From Saccharibacillus deserti (lineage in GTDB: Bacteria > Bacillota > Bacilli > Paenibacillales > Paenibacillaceae), in NCBI RefSeq assembly GCF_013618475.1, contig NZ_JABJVN010000004.1, forward strand, positions 62,001-126,000: a stretch of DNA of 64,000 nt, given 5' to 3'. Below are positions 52,569 through 60,147 of this stretch, piece by piece. A program made the translations under genes and the position numbers. The notes under the pieces were generated by a model. It was not told the origin of the DNA. It did not search any database and worked only from the letters and a program-made list of their open reading frames with translations. Position 1 is the first letter of the stretch. Every line of letters starts with the position of its first letter.

Positions 52569-53399
52569 ATGACGACGAGTTTGACTGCAAAAGTAAAACT
52601 GAACAACGGCGTGGAAATGCCTTGGTTCGGTCTGGGTGTATGGCAGGTCCAAGACGGCGAGGAAGCCAAGGATTCCGTCAAAGCGGCAATCAAAGCCGGT
52701 TATATCGGAATCGACACCGCGGCGGCTTACAAGAACGAGAAAAGCGTGGGCGAAGCGATCCGGGAGTCCGGCGCCAACCGCGACGATCTGTTTATCACGT
52801 CCAAAGTATGGAACGGCGACCAGGGCTACGAGGAGACGCTGGCCGCTTTCGACGCCACGATGGAGAAATTGGGACTCGATGTCCTCGACCTCTATCTGAT
52901 CCACTGGCCGGTACAGGGCAAATACAAAGACACTTGGCGCGCGATGGAAAAGCTGTACAAAGACGGACGGATCCGTTCGATCGGCGTCAGCAACTTCCAG
53001 CCGCATCATCTGGACGATCTGCTCGCGGACGCGGAAGTCGTGCCTGCGGTCAATCAGGTGGAATTCCACCCGCTGCTGACCCAGAACGAACTGCTGAACT
53101 ACTGTGCGCAAAAAGGCATTCAGGTCGAAGCCTGGTCCCCGCTCGCACGCGGTCTGCTGTTCGACAACGAAGTCGTGACCGGCCTCGGCGACAAATACGG
53201 CAAATCCCCGGCGCAGATCCTGCTCCGCTGGGTACTCGACAAAGGCGTGGTCGTGCTGACCCGCTCCGTCAAAGAAAGCCGCATCATCGAAAACGCCGAT
53301 CTGTTCGACTTCACGCTGACGCCGGAAGACGTGACCGCGCTTGAAGCGCTGAACAAGAACCAGCGTACCGGCGCGGATCCCGACAACTTCGATTTCTGA
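52569..53399 (+). CDS. Aldo/keto reductase (YtbE/YvgN type)
   Basis: A 276-residue cytoplasmic TIM-barrel NADPH-dependent reductase. The catalytic tetrad is complete: Asp49, Tyr54, Lys79 and His112 (IHWP). The NADPH-binding end includes RSVKESRIIENADLF. Length and the FGLGVWQVQDG start fit AKR5-type glyoxal/methylglyoxal reductases of Bacilli, so detoxification of reactive aldehydes is the likely role. GAGGAGG lies ahead of the ATG. It is a single-gene unit with its own promoter and terminator. Confidence 0.92.
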   Translation: MTTSLTAKVKLNNGVEMPWFGLGVWQVQDGEEAKDSVKAAIKAGYIGIDTAAAYKNEKSVGEAIRESGANRDDLFITSKVWNGDQGYEETLAAFDATMEKLGLDVLDLYLIHWPVQGKYKDTWRAMEKLYKDGRIRSIGVSNFQPHHLDDLLADAEVVPAVNQVEFHPLLTQNELLNYCAQKGIQVEAWSPLARGLLFDNEVVTGLGDKYGKSPAQILLRWVLDKGVVVLTRSVKESRIIENADLFDFTLTPEDVTALEALNKNQRTGADPDNFDF

Positions 53400-53441
53400 T
53401 TCGGATTCCTCGAACGGACCCCGACTCTTAAGCGAAATGCC

Positions 53442-53473
53442 AAAGCCGTCTTCCATGGGGAGACGGCTTTTTG
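53442..53473 (+). terminator. Intrinsic terminator after aldo-keto reductase gene
   Basis: AAAGCCGTCT pairs with AGACGGCTTT around a nine-base loop, followed by further T residues. It lies about 45 bp past the stop. Confidence 0.85.
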
Positions 53474-53528
53474 TAAACGGGGTTATTTCCCCGAAACGCG
53501 ATTCATTAAAAATACGGGAGGGATATCC

Positions 53529-53957
53529 ATGTCCACATTGACCAAAGCGATCGCGATCGCCGCCCGATGCCACGAAGGACAAACCGATAAAGGCGGTCGG
53601 CCTTACGTGTTCCATCCGCTGCGGCTGATGCTCAAAGCGCTCACCGAAGAAGAACAGATCGTCGCCGTGCTGCACGATACGATCGAGGACAGCGACCTGA
53701 CGCTGGACGATCTGCGCAGGGAAGGCTTCTCCGACGAAATCGTCGAAGCCGTCGACCGCCTGTCGCGGCGGGAAGAAGAGAACTATCATGAATTCATTCT
53801 TCGGATCAAAGAAAATCGCCTGGCTTCAAGGGTCAAGATCCTCGATCTGCAGGACAATATGGATCTGACCCGGATCAAGAAACCTTCGGAAAAAGATCAA
53901 AAGCGGCTGGAAAAGTACAGCAAAGCGCTGGATACCCTGTTGTCGCACGATTTGTAA
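53529..53957 (+). CDS. HD-domain small hydrolase (RelA/SpoT-like hydrolase or MESH1 type)
   Basis: A 142-residue protein with an HD phosphohydrolase fold. The metal-binding pattern is seen as His29 (YVFHP), His49-Asp50 (VLHDTIED) and Asp106 in KILDLQDN. VLHDTIEDSDLTLDDLRR and the opening ARCHEGQTDKGGRPY match the hydrolase domain of ppGpp synthetase/hydrolases, but there is no synthetase domain. It could therefore be a small alarmone hydrolase or act on other nucleotides. GGGAGG precedes the ATG. The compact size is near that of known single-domain members. Confidence 0.83.
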   Translation: MSTLTKAIAIAARCHEGQTDKGGRPYVFHPLRLMLKALTEEEQIVAVLHDTIEDSDLTLDDLRREGFSDEIVEAVDRLSRREEENYHEFILRIKENRLASRVKILDLQDNMDLTRIKKPSEKDQKRLEKYSKALDTLLSHDL

Positions 53958-54325
53958 GGGGCCGAACAGGAAATGGACCGAAGGCCCGGATTCGCCTGCG
54001 GCAGAACGAACCTGTCGACCTGCCCGGCATAAATGGCAGATCTGCACCGCAGACAAGAAAAGCCCCAAGAACTTCAACGCAGTCGCGAAGTTCTTGGGGC
54101 TTTGGACATGTTCAGGCCGACTTGGACCGCGCTGACGCGAACCAAACGGTCCGACAATCGCGGGAAAGCCCCGTCTTCCCGGACACCGACGCAGCGCCCG
54201 ATCGACAAGCCTGACCCGATCAGAGCCAGATTGCCGCCCGCCGCAATCCGGCCCAAGTGCCGATGATCCTTTGTTTCCCCTGCTGCATAATGGGTTTGAT
54301 TCCTCCGCTTCGGTCAAATCGATCA
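53958..54325. other. Gene-free interval with a strong terminator
   Basis: Apart from the hairpin at 54059-54103 I see no convincing gene here. A 60-codon minus-strand frame at 54074-54256 has no good ribosome site and overlaps the hairpin, so it is not called. Confidence 0.5.
54059..54103. terminator. Bidirectional 17-bp terminator hairpin
   Basis: AAAGCCCCAAGAACTTC pairs perfectly with GAAGTTCTTGGGGCTTT around an 11-base loop. It lies between the converging HD-hydrolase and ABC-2 operons. Confidence 0.9.
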
Positions 54326-55372
54326 TTACCCGTATATTCGCCGGATGACCTCCTCGAATTCCGGCTCTCTCATCTCTACGTCGTCGATCTCTCCCCAGCT
54401 TCCGAGCTCGCGCAGCACGTCCATGGTCCGCGTCTCCTGCCGGTTCACTTCGACCGTCAGCGTGTGTTTGCCGCGCGCTACGATGCGCAGCGGCAGCGAC
54501 GCTCCGCCGACGGTCCCGAGAGCCGCGGATTGCGCCGTTCCCTGCCGCTCTCCGGGAACGGTGCAGCCGTCCCGATACGTCACCTTGATCTCTGTCGGCA
54601 GTCCGATCTCCCGCCGCAGGCCTTCCACCGTGCCGTCATAGGTCAGGCGTCCTCCCCCGATCACCATCACCCGGCGGCACAGCTGCTCGATATCGTCCAT
54701 ATCGTGCGTGGTGAGCAGGATCGTTTTGCCGAATTCTTCATTCAGCGTTTTCAAAAATCCCCGGATATTCCGCTTCGCATTCACATCCAGCCCGATCGTC
54801 GGCTCGTCCAGAAACAGCAGCTCCGGATCGTGGAGCATCGCCGCCGCGATATCCGCCCGCATTCGCTGTCCGAGCGACAGCTTGCGCACCGGCGTATCCC
54901 AGAACTCGTTCAAGTCCAGCAGCTTCGCAAATTGATCCAGCCGCCTGTCTTTATCCGCGTCGCTCACCCCGTACATCCGGGCGAGAATATCATACGAATC
55001 CTTGACCGGCAGATCCCACCACAGCTGGCTTCGCTGACCGAATACGACGCCGATTCCGGATGCGCAGCGCGCCCGTTCGGCATGGGGATCGATGCCCGCC
55101 AGTTTGACTTGTCCCTCAGACGGATGCAGAATACCGGCCAGCATCTTGATGGTCGTCGACTTGCCGGCCCCGTTGGGGCCGATATAACCGACGAATTCTC
55201 CTTTTTCCACCGTAAAGCCGATACCTTTCACCGCTTCTTTGACCCGGTATTCCCTGGCAAAAAGCGAGCGTACGCCGGCGAAGCGCCCCTGCGCCACGAC
55301 CGGCGTTTTGAAACTTTTGCCCAGGCCCGCCGCTTCGATTGCCGGTTCCTGAACGCGTTTGACCGTATTCAT
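54326..55372 (-). CDS. ABC-2 type exporter ATPase (COG4586-like)
   Basis: A 348-residue cytoplasmic ATPase. Walker A is GPNGAGKST, the Q-loop region contains VVFGQRSQLWWDLPV, the signature is LSLGQ and Walker B is LLFLDEPTIGLD. The QRSQLWWDLPVKDSY stretch and the C-terminal 100-residue extension are typical of the COG4586 group. It pairs with the two ABC-2 permeases just upstream, forming a three-gene exporter. AAGGAGG seven bases before the ATG at 55372 sets the start; the frame reaches 55441. The exported compound is unknown. Confidence 0.9.
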   Translation of the reverse strand: MNTVKRVQEPAIEAAGLGKSFKTPVVAQGRFAGVRSLFAREYRVKEAVKGIGFTVEKGEFVGYIGPNGAGKSTTIKMLAGILHPSEGQVKLAGIDPHAERARCASGIGVVFGQRSQLWWDLPVKDSYDILARMYGVSDADKDRRLDQFAKLLDLNEFWDTPVRKLSLGQRMRADIAAAMLHDPELLFLDEPTIGLDVNAKRNIRGFLKTLNEEFGKTILLTTHDMDDIEQLCRRVMVIGGGRLTYDGTVEGLRREIGLPTEIKVTYRDGCTVPGERQGTAQSAALGTVGGASLPLRIVARGKHTLTVEVNRQETRTMDVLRELGSWGEIDDVEMREPEFEEVIRRIYG

Positions 55373-55385
55373 CGCATAGCCTCCT

Positions 55386-56222
55386 TCAGCTTCCCGTGCT
55401 CTGATACCTGCTGATCCCGAACGCCCAGAACCGCAGGGCAAACAGCAGCACCAGGCAAGCGGCAGCGGCCAGCAGCGGAAATACCCAGATTCCGAGCTCT
55501 CCCCGCAGAATGTACAGCGCGGGCAGATAATTGACGAGCCCGACCGGAATCGCCGTCAGCAGCAGGACGCCCATCCAGTTCGGATACAGCGTGAGCGGAT
55601 AACGGGCCGCCGTCTGCGCCGCGTCTTCGGTCATATTTTGCAGCATTGAGATCCGCGTCGTCCAGAACCCGCATGTCGCCGTGGCCAGGCCGATCGCGAA
55701 CAGCACCACCGCTCCGGTCAACACGGCAAAAACCGTCTGCGGAATCGCCCACCACGTCACCTGGCCGCTGCCCAGCATCGCGCCGAGCGCCCAGATCATA
55801 ATCGCTCCGCCCTGAATCACTTCCCCGAACATAACCCGGAAACTGCGGGGCATCAGCGTCAGCAGCACGGGCAGGGGCTTGGTCAGCAGCTGATCCAGCT
55901 CCCCTTCGACCAGATAGCGCTCCAGATGATGCACTTCGTCCCCGAAAGTGCGATAAATCGTTTTGGAAAAAGTCATCACGGCAAACAAATACCCGACCTC
56001 GTGTACGCTCCAGCCCTGGACCGAACCGAACTTCGCCAGCACGATCGCCACCATGAGGAATTCGGACAGCTGGATCAGCGCCGCCAGGATCGATCCCAGC
56101 GCAAAGTTGAACCGGTACTGCATCCGGCTGCGGATACTGGTACGGATCAGCAGCCGATACAGCTTTATGTAACTTCGGACCGCCCGTAGTCTGCTTGTCC
56201 GATTGTTCGCAATCTCCGTCAT
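55386..56222 (-). CDS. ABC-2 permease (COG3694-like)
   Basis: A 278-residue membrane protein with about six predicted spans. RSRMQYRFNFALGSILAALIQ in the first part and the DELDQLLTKPL-like loop (EGELDQLLTKPLPVLL) are characteristic of this permease group. The start ATG overlaps the stop of the other permease (ATGA), and GGAGG lies just before it, so the two are co-translated. The next gene, the ATPase, starts 13 bp after its stop. The pair should make the membrane channel of an export system. Confidence 0.88.
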   Translation of the reverse strand: MTEIANNRTSRLRAVRSYIKLYRLLIRTSIRSRMQYRFNFALGSILAALIQLSEFLMVAIVLAKFGSVQGWSVHEVGYLFAVMTFSKTIYRTFGDEVHHLERYLVEGELDQLLTKPLPVLLTLMPRSFRVMFGEVIQGGAIMIWALGAMLGSGQVTWWAIPQTVFAVLTGAVVLFAIGLATATCGFWTTRISMLQNMTEDAAQTAARYPLTLYPNWMGVLLLTAIPVGLVNYLPALYILRGELGIWVFPLLAAAACLVLLFALRFWAFGISRYQSTGS

Positions 56223-57034
56223 CCTCCCTGCACCTCCACCTTATGCCGCAGCAGACGCGTAGCGAGCAGACACAGCAAAGTCAGCACCGCGCACCAGGCC
56301 AGCGTGCCAAGCAGCAGGACCGCTTCTCCTTTGCCTAGGTACAGCTGTGTCGGAGCATAGAGCATAAACGGATACGGAGACGCCCATGCGATGTGCTGCA
56401 GCCAGAGCGGCAGCCATTGCAGCGGGATAAAAAAACCGGCCAGCAGATTCATCATCGCCTGATTACCCCAGTAGAGCCAGGAGGATTCCGTCGTCCACAG
56501 CGAGCTGATCCCGATCAGATAATTCAGACAAAGCGACACATATGCCGCTCCCGCGAGCGCAAGCAGCGCGATCGGCAGCGTCCTCCCGTTCTCCGCCGGA
56601 GTCAGGCCGAGCGCCAGCAGCATGATGAGGTACACGGGAATCGATTTGTACAGAAACTGATACGCGACCTGCCCCGCTTCCTTGGCGGCGAGATGCGCAA
56701 ACAGATGGACCGGACGCATCAGGTCGAGCGCGATCTGCCCCGTGCGGACCGACTGCGGAATGCCGAGGCCGTTCGTCGTGAAGCTCGAGACCCACAGCGA
56801 AGCCTGGGTAAACGTGATGTAGTGCATCATGCCGAGCATGCCGTATTCGCCGAGCGAATGGTCGCGGCCGAGCCCGATCCAGATGCAGGCGTACAGATAG
56901 CCGAAGATGGCACTCGCGAAATTATGCAGCAGATGCGAACCCCGGTACTGGATGTTGCGGGCGTAGGCTTTGGCGGCCAGCACCCTGTAAAGCCGGATAT
57001 TTCCTGTAAACGAACTTGCCCTGAAAGAAATCAT
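56219..57034 (-). CDS. ABC-2 permease (COG4587-like)
   Basis: A 271-residue permease with about six membrane spans; first gene of the ABC-2 operon. It includes the motif TGQIALDLMRPVHLFAHLAAKE, with the basic loop common to the group, and a C-terminal span with a positively charged end (RLLRHKVEVQGG). The frame begins at 57085, but GGAGG six bases before the ATG at 57034 (MISFRASSF) marks the start. The two permeases differ from each other, so the exporter is a heteromeric channel. Confidence 0.88.
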   Translation of the reverse strand: MISFRASSFTGNIRLYRVLAAKAYARNIQYRGSHLLHNFASAIFGYLYACIWIGLGRDHSLGEYGMLGMMHYITFTQASLWVSSFTTNGLGIPQSVRTGQIALDLMRPVHLFAHLAAKEAGQVAYQFLYKSIPVYLIMLLALGLTPAENGRTLPIALLALAGAAYVSLCLNYLIGISSLWTTESSWLYWGNQAMMNLLAGFFIPLQWLPLWLQHIAWASPYPFMLYAPTQLYLGKGEAVLLLGTLAWCAVLTLLCLLATRLLRHKVEVQGG

Positions 57035-57185
57035 CTTACACCTCCGATAAGCTTTGGGTTGACGGTGAACGTCCACTTCAGACAAGGTGAAAAAAAGAGA
57101 AGGTCACTAATATAGCAGAGATTGGGAAAGGCATGCAAGCGTTTTTTGGAGAAAAGAGGAAACGATCGGCGCGGCAGACACGCTT

Positions 57186-57887
57186 TTACAGCAGCCCCGC
57201 CGAAGCTTCCAGGATCCGGCGGATCGTCCGCACCCGCTCGGGATCGATCGGCGCCGACGGATCGCCGCCGAAGCGGGCCGCGGACCCGATATGGATCCGG
57301 TTCGCGCCCGTCGCGTCCAGGAACGGACGCAGATTGTCCGCCGTCAGGCCCGCGCCGGCGAGAATCCGCGGCGGCCGCCCCGCGGAGCGGCGCAGCAGCT
57401 CCGCCAGCACCGCGGCCCCCTCGGGCGCGCCCGGCGCTCCGCCCGAGGTCAGCACGTCCGTCACCTGCGGGTAGACGGACAGCGTATCCAGCGCGCGCCG
57501 GAGGTCGACGGCCTCGTCGAACGCGCGGTGAAACGTGAACGCGAGGCCCGGCCCCGCGTTCAGGAGCCCGGCCAGCGCGGACTCGTCGACCGTCCCTTCC
57601 GGCGTCAGCACGCCGGTCACGACGTCAAGTCCGCCTGCGGCCGAGATGCGGCGAATATCCCGCCGCATCGTCTCCTGTTCGTCTTCGGAGTAGACGAACC
57701 CTCCTCCCCGCGGCCGGACCATGACGCGGATCGGCACCCGCACCGCGCGGCGCATCTCCGCCGCGCGCGACAAGTCCGGCGTCACGCCGCCGACCCCCGG
57801 ATCGGCGATCCATTCGATCCGGTCCGCGCCGCCATATTCGGCAGCCGCCGCCTCTTCCGGCGTGCAGGCAATTACTTCAAGCCGCAT
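57186..57887 (-). CDS. cutC: CutC family protein
   Basis: A 233-residue TIM-barrel protein of the CutC family. Diagnostic pieces are LEVIACTPEEAAAAEYGGADRIEW, VMVRPRGGGFVYSEDE, TFHRAFDEAVD and GGAPGA-type TSGG turns. The family was named for copper tolerance in E. coli, but a direct copper role is debated and the reaction is not established. The protein is very GC-rich in codon use (many GCG and CGC) compared with its neighbours. AAGGAGG precedes the ATG at 57887; the frame reaches 57977 without a ribosome site. Palindromic repeats lie upstream. Confidence 0.88.
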   Translation of the reverse strand: MRLEVIACTPEEAAAAEYGGADRIEWIADPGVGGVTPDLSRAAEMRRAVRVPIRVMVRPRGGGFVYSEDEQETMRRDIRRISAAGGLDVVTGVLTPEGTVDESALAGLLNAGPGLAFTFHRAFDEAVDLRRALDTLSVYPQVTDVLTSGGAPGAPEGAAVLAELLRRSAGRPPRILAGAGLTADNLRPFLDATGANRIHIGSAARFGGDPSAPIDPERVRTIRRILEASAGLL

Positions 57888-58152
57888 AGTCTCGTCCTCC
57901 TTCCCGAATTGACTCCATGATAACGCAAGTTTCGGCGGCAAGTCACGCGCGGCGCGCGCCCGGTCTCGCCGGGCCACGCCCCCTTGATCCCGGCCGCAGG
58001 CGCGGAGCTCTTCGAGCGGGCCGCCTGGATCGCTCTGCTTGTTTGGCCTGCCTTATCGGTAGCACGATAACGGCCGGCGGTTGCGACCCAGGTAGGGCGC
58101 GGCGCTGTTGGATGGTTTGGTTGGGTTCGGCATCGTTCCCGATGCTTAGCCC

Positions 58153-58290
58153 GCGCTAACGGATCGATATGACGCTTAGCGCTCCGAATCCGCGGCTTAC
58201 AGACCTGTTTGCGCCGCCTAACGGACATGCGGTCCGTTAGAATCCAAAGGATGCTTAAAAAAGCCGTCTAACGGACATGCAATCCGTTAG
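58153..58290. repeat. Three CTAACGG-type small palindromes
   Basis: The 23-bp units at 58218-58240 and 58268-58290 differ at only two loop bases (CTAACGGACATGC, then GG or AA, then TCCGTTAG) and are spaced exactly 50 bp apart. A weaker relative at 58153-58182 has arms GCGCTAA/TTAGCGC. They resemble REP-like dispersed palindromes. Confidence 0.7.
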
Positions 58291-58311
58291 AAAGCCATTC
58301 GGTCCGCAAAC

Positions 58312-58339
58312 AAAAAGGAGAGGCGCATCGCCTCTCCTC
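58312..58339 (-). terminator. Intrinsic terminator of the malic enzyme gene
   Basis: On the minus strand GGAGAGGCG pairs with CGCCTCTCC around ATG, followed by TTTTTG. It lies about 150 bp beyond the stop, with element B between stop and terminator. Confidence 0.8.
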
Positions 58340-58341
58340 AA

Positions 58342-58490
58342 CGTGCCGAGAAAGTCTGATCCCAAATAAAGCGAGGAGGCTGCGGGAGAAATTCAGTGCA
58401 GGAGCTAAAGCATTTCGAAGAAATGCACTTCGGAAGCATAAACTAACGAATCTCTCCCGCGCTCCCGCTTGCGGGCGCTCGGCTCTTCGC
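58342..58490. repeat. Palindromic MITE-like element, copy B (diverged)
   Basis: The first 80 bases match the right half of the 11340-11505 element in reverse orientation. Shared blocks are CGAGAAAGTCTGAT, AAAGCGAGGAGGC, GGGAGAAATTCAGTG, AGGA and CTAAAGCATTT. The far end has GAATCTCTCCCGC, inverted to GCGGGAGAAATTC near the start, so the two-sided symmetry is kept in part. It fills the space between the malic enzyme stop and its terminator. Confidence 0.65.
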
Positions 58491-59897
58491 TTACCGGAAC
58501 TCCGGCGGCGTCCGGCGCGCGACGCCGGTGCGCAGCGCCGCCTGGACGACGGCGTCGCGGATCCGGTCGACCACTTTGTCGTTGAACACGCTCGGGATGA
58601 TATACTGCTCGTTCAGCTCGTCGTCTTCGACGACCGATGCGATCGCCTGGGCGGCCGCCACTTTCATCTCTTCGTTGATCACGCTCGCGCGGCAGTCCAG
58701 CGCGCCGCGGAACATGCCGGGGAAGCAGAGGACGTTGTTAATCTGGTTCGGGAAATCGCTGCGGCCCGTCGCCAGGACGCGCACATGTTCTTCCGCGAGT
58801 TCGGGATCGATCTCCGGATCGGGATTCGACATGGCGAACACGATCGGATCGGGCGCCATCGATTTGATATGATCCAGCGTCAGCAGGTTGGGACGCGATA
58901 CGCCGACAAAGACGTCCGCGCCGGCAATCACCTGCTCCAGCTGCCCCGTTTCCCCGTTCGGATTGCAGTTATCCGCGATCCAGTCCCACATTTCGTTGTC
59001 GTATTTCTCGGCTTTGTGCAGCGCTCCGCAGTGGTCGACCGCGACCAGATTATGCGCGCCCGCCGACAGCAGCATTTTGACGCAGGCCGAACCGGCCGCC
59101 CCGATTCCGAGCACGACGATCTTCGCGTCTTCCAGCTTTTTGCCGACGATCCGCAGGGCGTTCAGCAGACCCGCCAGTACGACGACGGCCGTTCCGTGCT
59201 GATCGTCGTGGAATACCGGAATGTCCAGTTCCTCGGTCAACCGGCGCTCGATTTCGAAGCAGCGGGGCGAACCGATATCTTCAAGGTTGATCCCCCCAAA
59301 AGCCGGAGCGATCAGCTTGACGGTACGGATAATCTCTTCGGTGTCTTTGGTGTCGAGACAGATCGGGAAAGCATCCACGCCGGCGAACTGTTTGAACAGC
59401 ATCGCTTTGCCTTCCATGACGGGCATGGCGGCTGCCGGACCGATATCGCCCAGACCGAGCACAGCCGTGCCGTCGGATACGACCGCGATCATGTTGCGTT
59501 TGACTGTCAGGGTAAAAGCTTTCTGCGGATCTTCGTGAATGGCCATACAGACTTTTGCCACGCCGGGCGTGTAAACATGCGACAAATCTTCGCGGTTTTT
59601 GACCGGCGTTTTCGCGCGGATTTCGATCTTCCCGCCCAAATGCGCCAGGAATGTCCGGTCCGACACGTTGACGACTTTGACGCCGGGCAGCGCTTCGACC
59701 GCTTTCAACACCGCTTCGCGCATTTTTTCCGGGAGATTGACGGTCAGGTCGCGGATCGTATGCTCCGGGCTGGCGTGGATCACGTCGATCGCGACGACAT
59801 CCCCGCCTCCGTCGCCGATCGCACCCGCCACTTCGCCGAACGTCACCTGCTTTTTGTCCATCTGCAAACGTATGATCATACTCGTTCCAAGGGCCAT
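58491..59897 (-). CDS. NAD(P)-dependent malic enzyme with N-terminal ACT domain
   Basis: A 468-residue enzyme. The N-terminal ACT regulatory domain (about residues 5-80) is followed by the malic enzyme N-domain (VYTPGVAKVC, about 108-117), the metal-binding FHDDQHGTA segment and the NAD-binding domain (VLGIGAAGSACVKML). It converts malate to pyruvate and CO2 with reduction of NAD+ or NADP+. It resembles the Bacillus MalS/YtsJ type; the ACT domain suggests control by a small metabolite. A strong cre site just after the likely promoter predicts catabolite repression. AGGAGG precedes the ATG. Confidence 0.92.
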   Translation of the reverse strand: MALGTSMIIRLQMDKKQVTFGEVAGAIGDGGGDVVAIDVIHASPEHTIRDLTVNLPEKMREAVLKAVEALPGVKVVNVSDRTFLAHLGGKIEIRAKTPVKNREDLSHVYTPGVAKVCMAIHEDPQKAFTLTVKRNMIAVVSDGTAVLGLGDIGPAAAMPVMEGKAMLFKQFAGVDAFPICLDTKDTEEIIRTVKLIAPAFGGINLEDIGSPRCFEIERRLTEELDIPVFHDDQHGTAVVVLAGLLNALRIVGKKLEDAKIVVLGIGAAGSACVKMLLSAGAHNLVAVDHCGALHKAEKYDNEMWDWIADNCNPNGETGQLEQVIAGADVFVGVSRPNLLTLDHIKSMAPDPIVFAMSNPDPEIDPELAEEHVRVLATGRSDFPNQINNVLCFPGMFRGALDCRASVINEEMKVAAAQAIASVVEDDELNEQYIIPSVFNDKVVDRIRDAVVQAALRTGVARRTPPEFR

Positions 59898-59953
59898 CGT
59901 CTACCTCCTGAGAATACGGTTTTGGCGGAAGGTCCAAGACCTCGCTCGCTGTC

Positions 59954-59967
59954 TGATAACGCTTACA
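59954..59967 (-). promoter_or_regulatory. Consensus cre (CcpA) site before the malic enzyme gene
   Basis: On the minus strand the site reads TGTAAGCGTTATCA, matching the cre consensus TGWAARCGYTWNCA at every position. A TATAAT box (59990 to 59985) lies just upstream, so the site would start about 11 bases past the transcription start, a position typical of repression. Confidence 0.8.
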
Positions 59968-59984
59968 CAGTAAATCCGGACTCA

Positions 59985-59990
59985 TTATAA
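59985..59990 (-). promoter_or_regulatory. -10 box of the malic enzyme promoter
   Basis: On the minus strand TATAAT lies at 59990 to 59985. I see no clean -35 element (TTTGTTTG is near), so the call rests on the -10 box and the position of the cre site. Confidence 0.45.
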
Positions 59991-60031
59991 CATAGTTCGC
60001 AAACAAAAGATTCACCTGCCGTCCTCATGTT

Positions 60032-60037
60032 ATAATA
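60032..60037 (+). promoter_or_regulatory. -10 box upstream of the tandem HAD genes
   Basis: TATAAT at 60032-60037, about 110 bp upstream of the first HAD gene, with no strong -35 match. A leader of about 100 bases would follow, containing the GntR-like sequence at 60105-60122. Confidence 0.4.
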
Positions 60038-60104
60038 GAAAAGACCGAGAGACCCTGCTGCAGACAAATACAGAGACCAAATACACGGCGAGAGCGCGGC
60101 ATAC

Positions 60105-60122
60105 CGGTATACTTGTCGCGAC
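60105..60122 (+). promoter_or_regulatory. GntR-operator-like sequence in HAD leader
   Basis: GGTATACTTGTCGCGACA shares GGTATACTTGTC (12 bases) with the operator at 3300 and keeps a palindromic TGTCGCGACA core. It lies about 30 bp before the first HAD gene. Possible third target of the gluconate regulator or a related one; chance is not excluded. Confidence 0.35.
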
Positions 60123-60147
60123 ATCCGCATACGGAGGGAACCTGAAC

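Larger units (their letters stand above)
57888..58490. other. Repeat-rich gene-free interval
   Basis: About 600 bases without a credible gene. From left to right it holds the cutC leader, three small palindromes (58153-58290), the malic-enzyme terminator (58312-58339) and copy B of the palindromic element (58342-58490). Such a pile-up suggests an insertion-tolerant site. Confidence 0.6.

Noticed and set aside
54074-54256. 60-codon minus-strand frame downstream of the HD gene
   Set aside because: It overlaps the terminator hairpin, lacks a convincing ribosome site and matches nothing I know; too weak to call.
57888-58152. Possible small gene or RNA upstream of cutC
   Set aside because: The plus-strand frame at 57917-58159 has no ribosome site, and no conserved RNA fold was apparent beyond general GC-richness.
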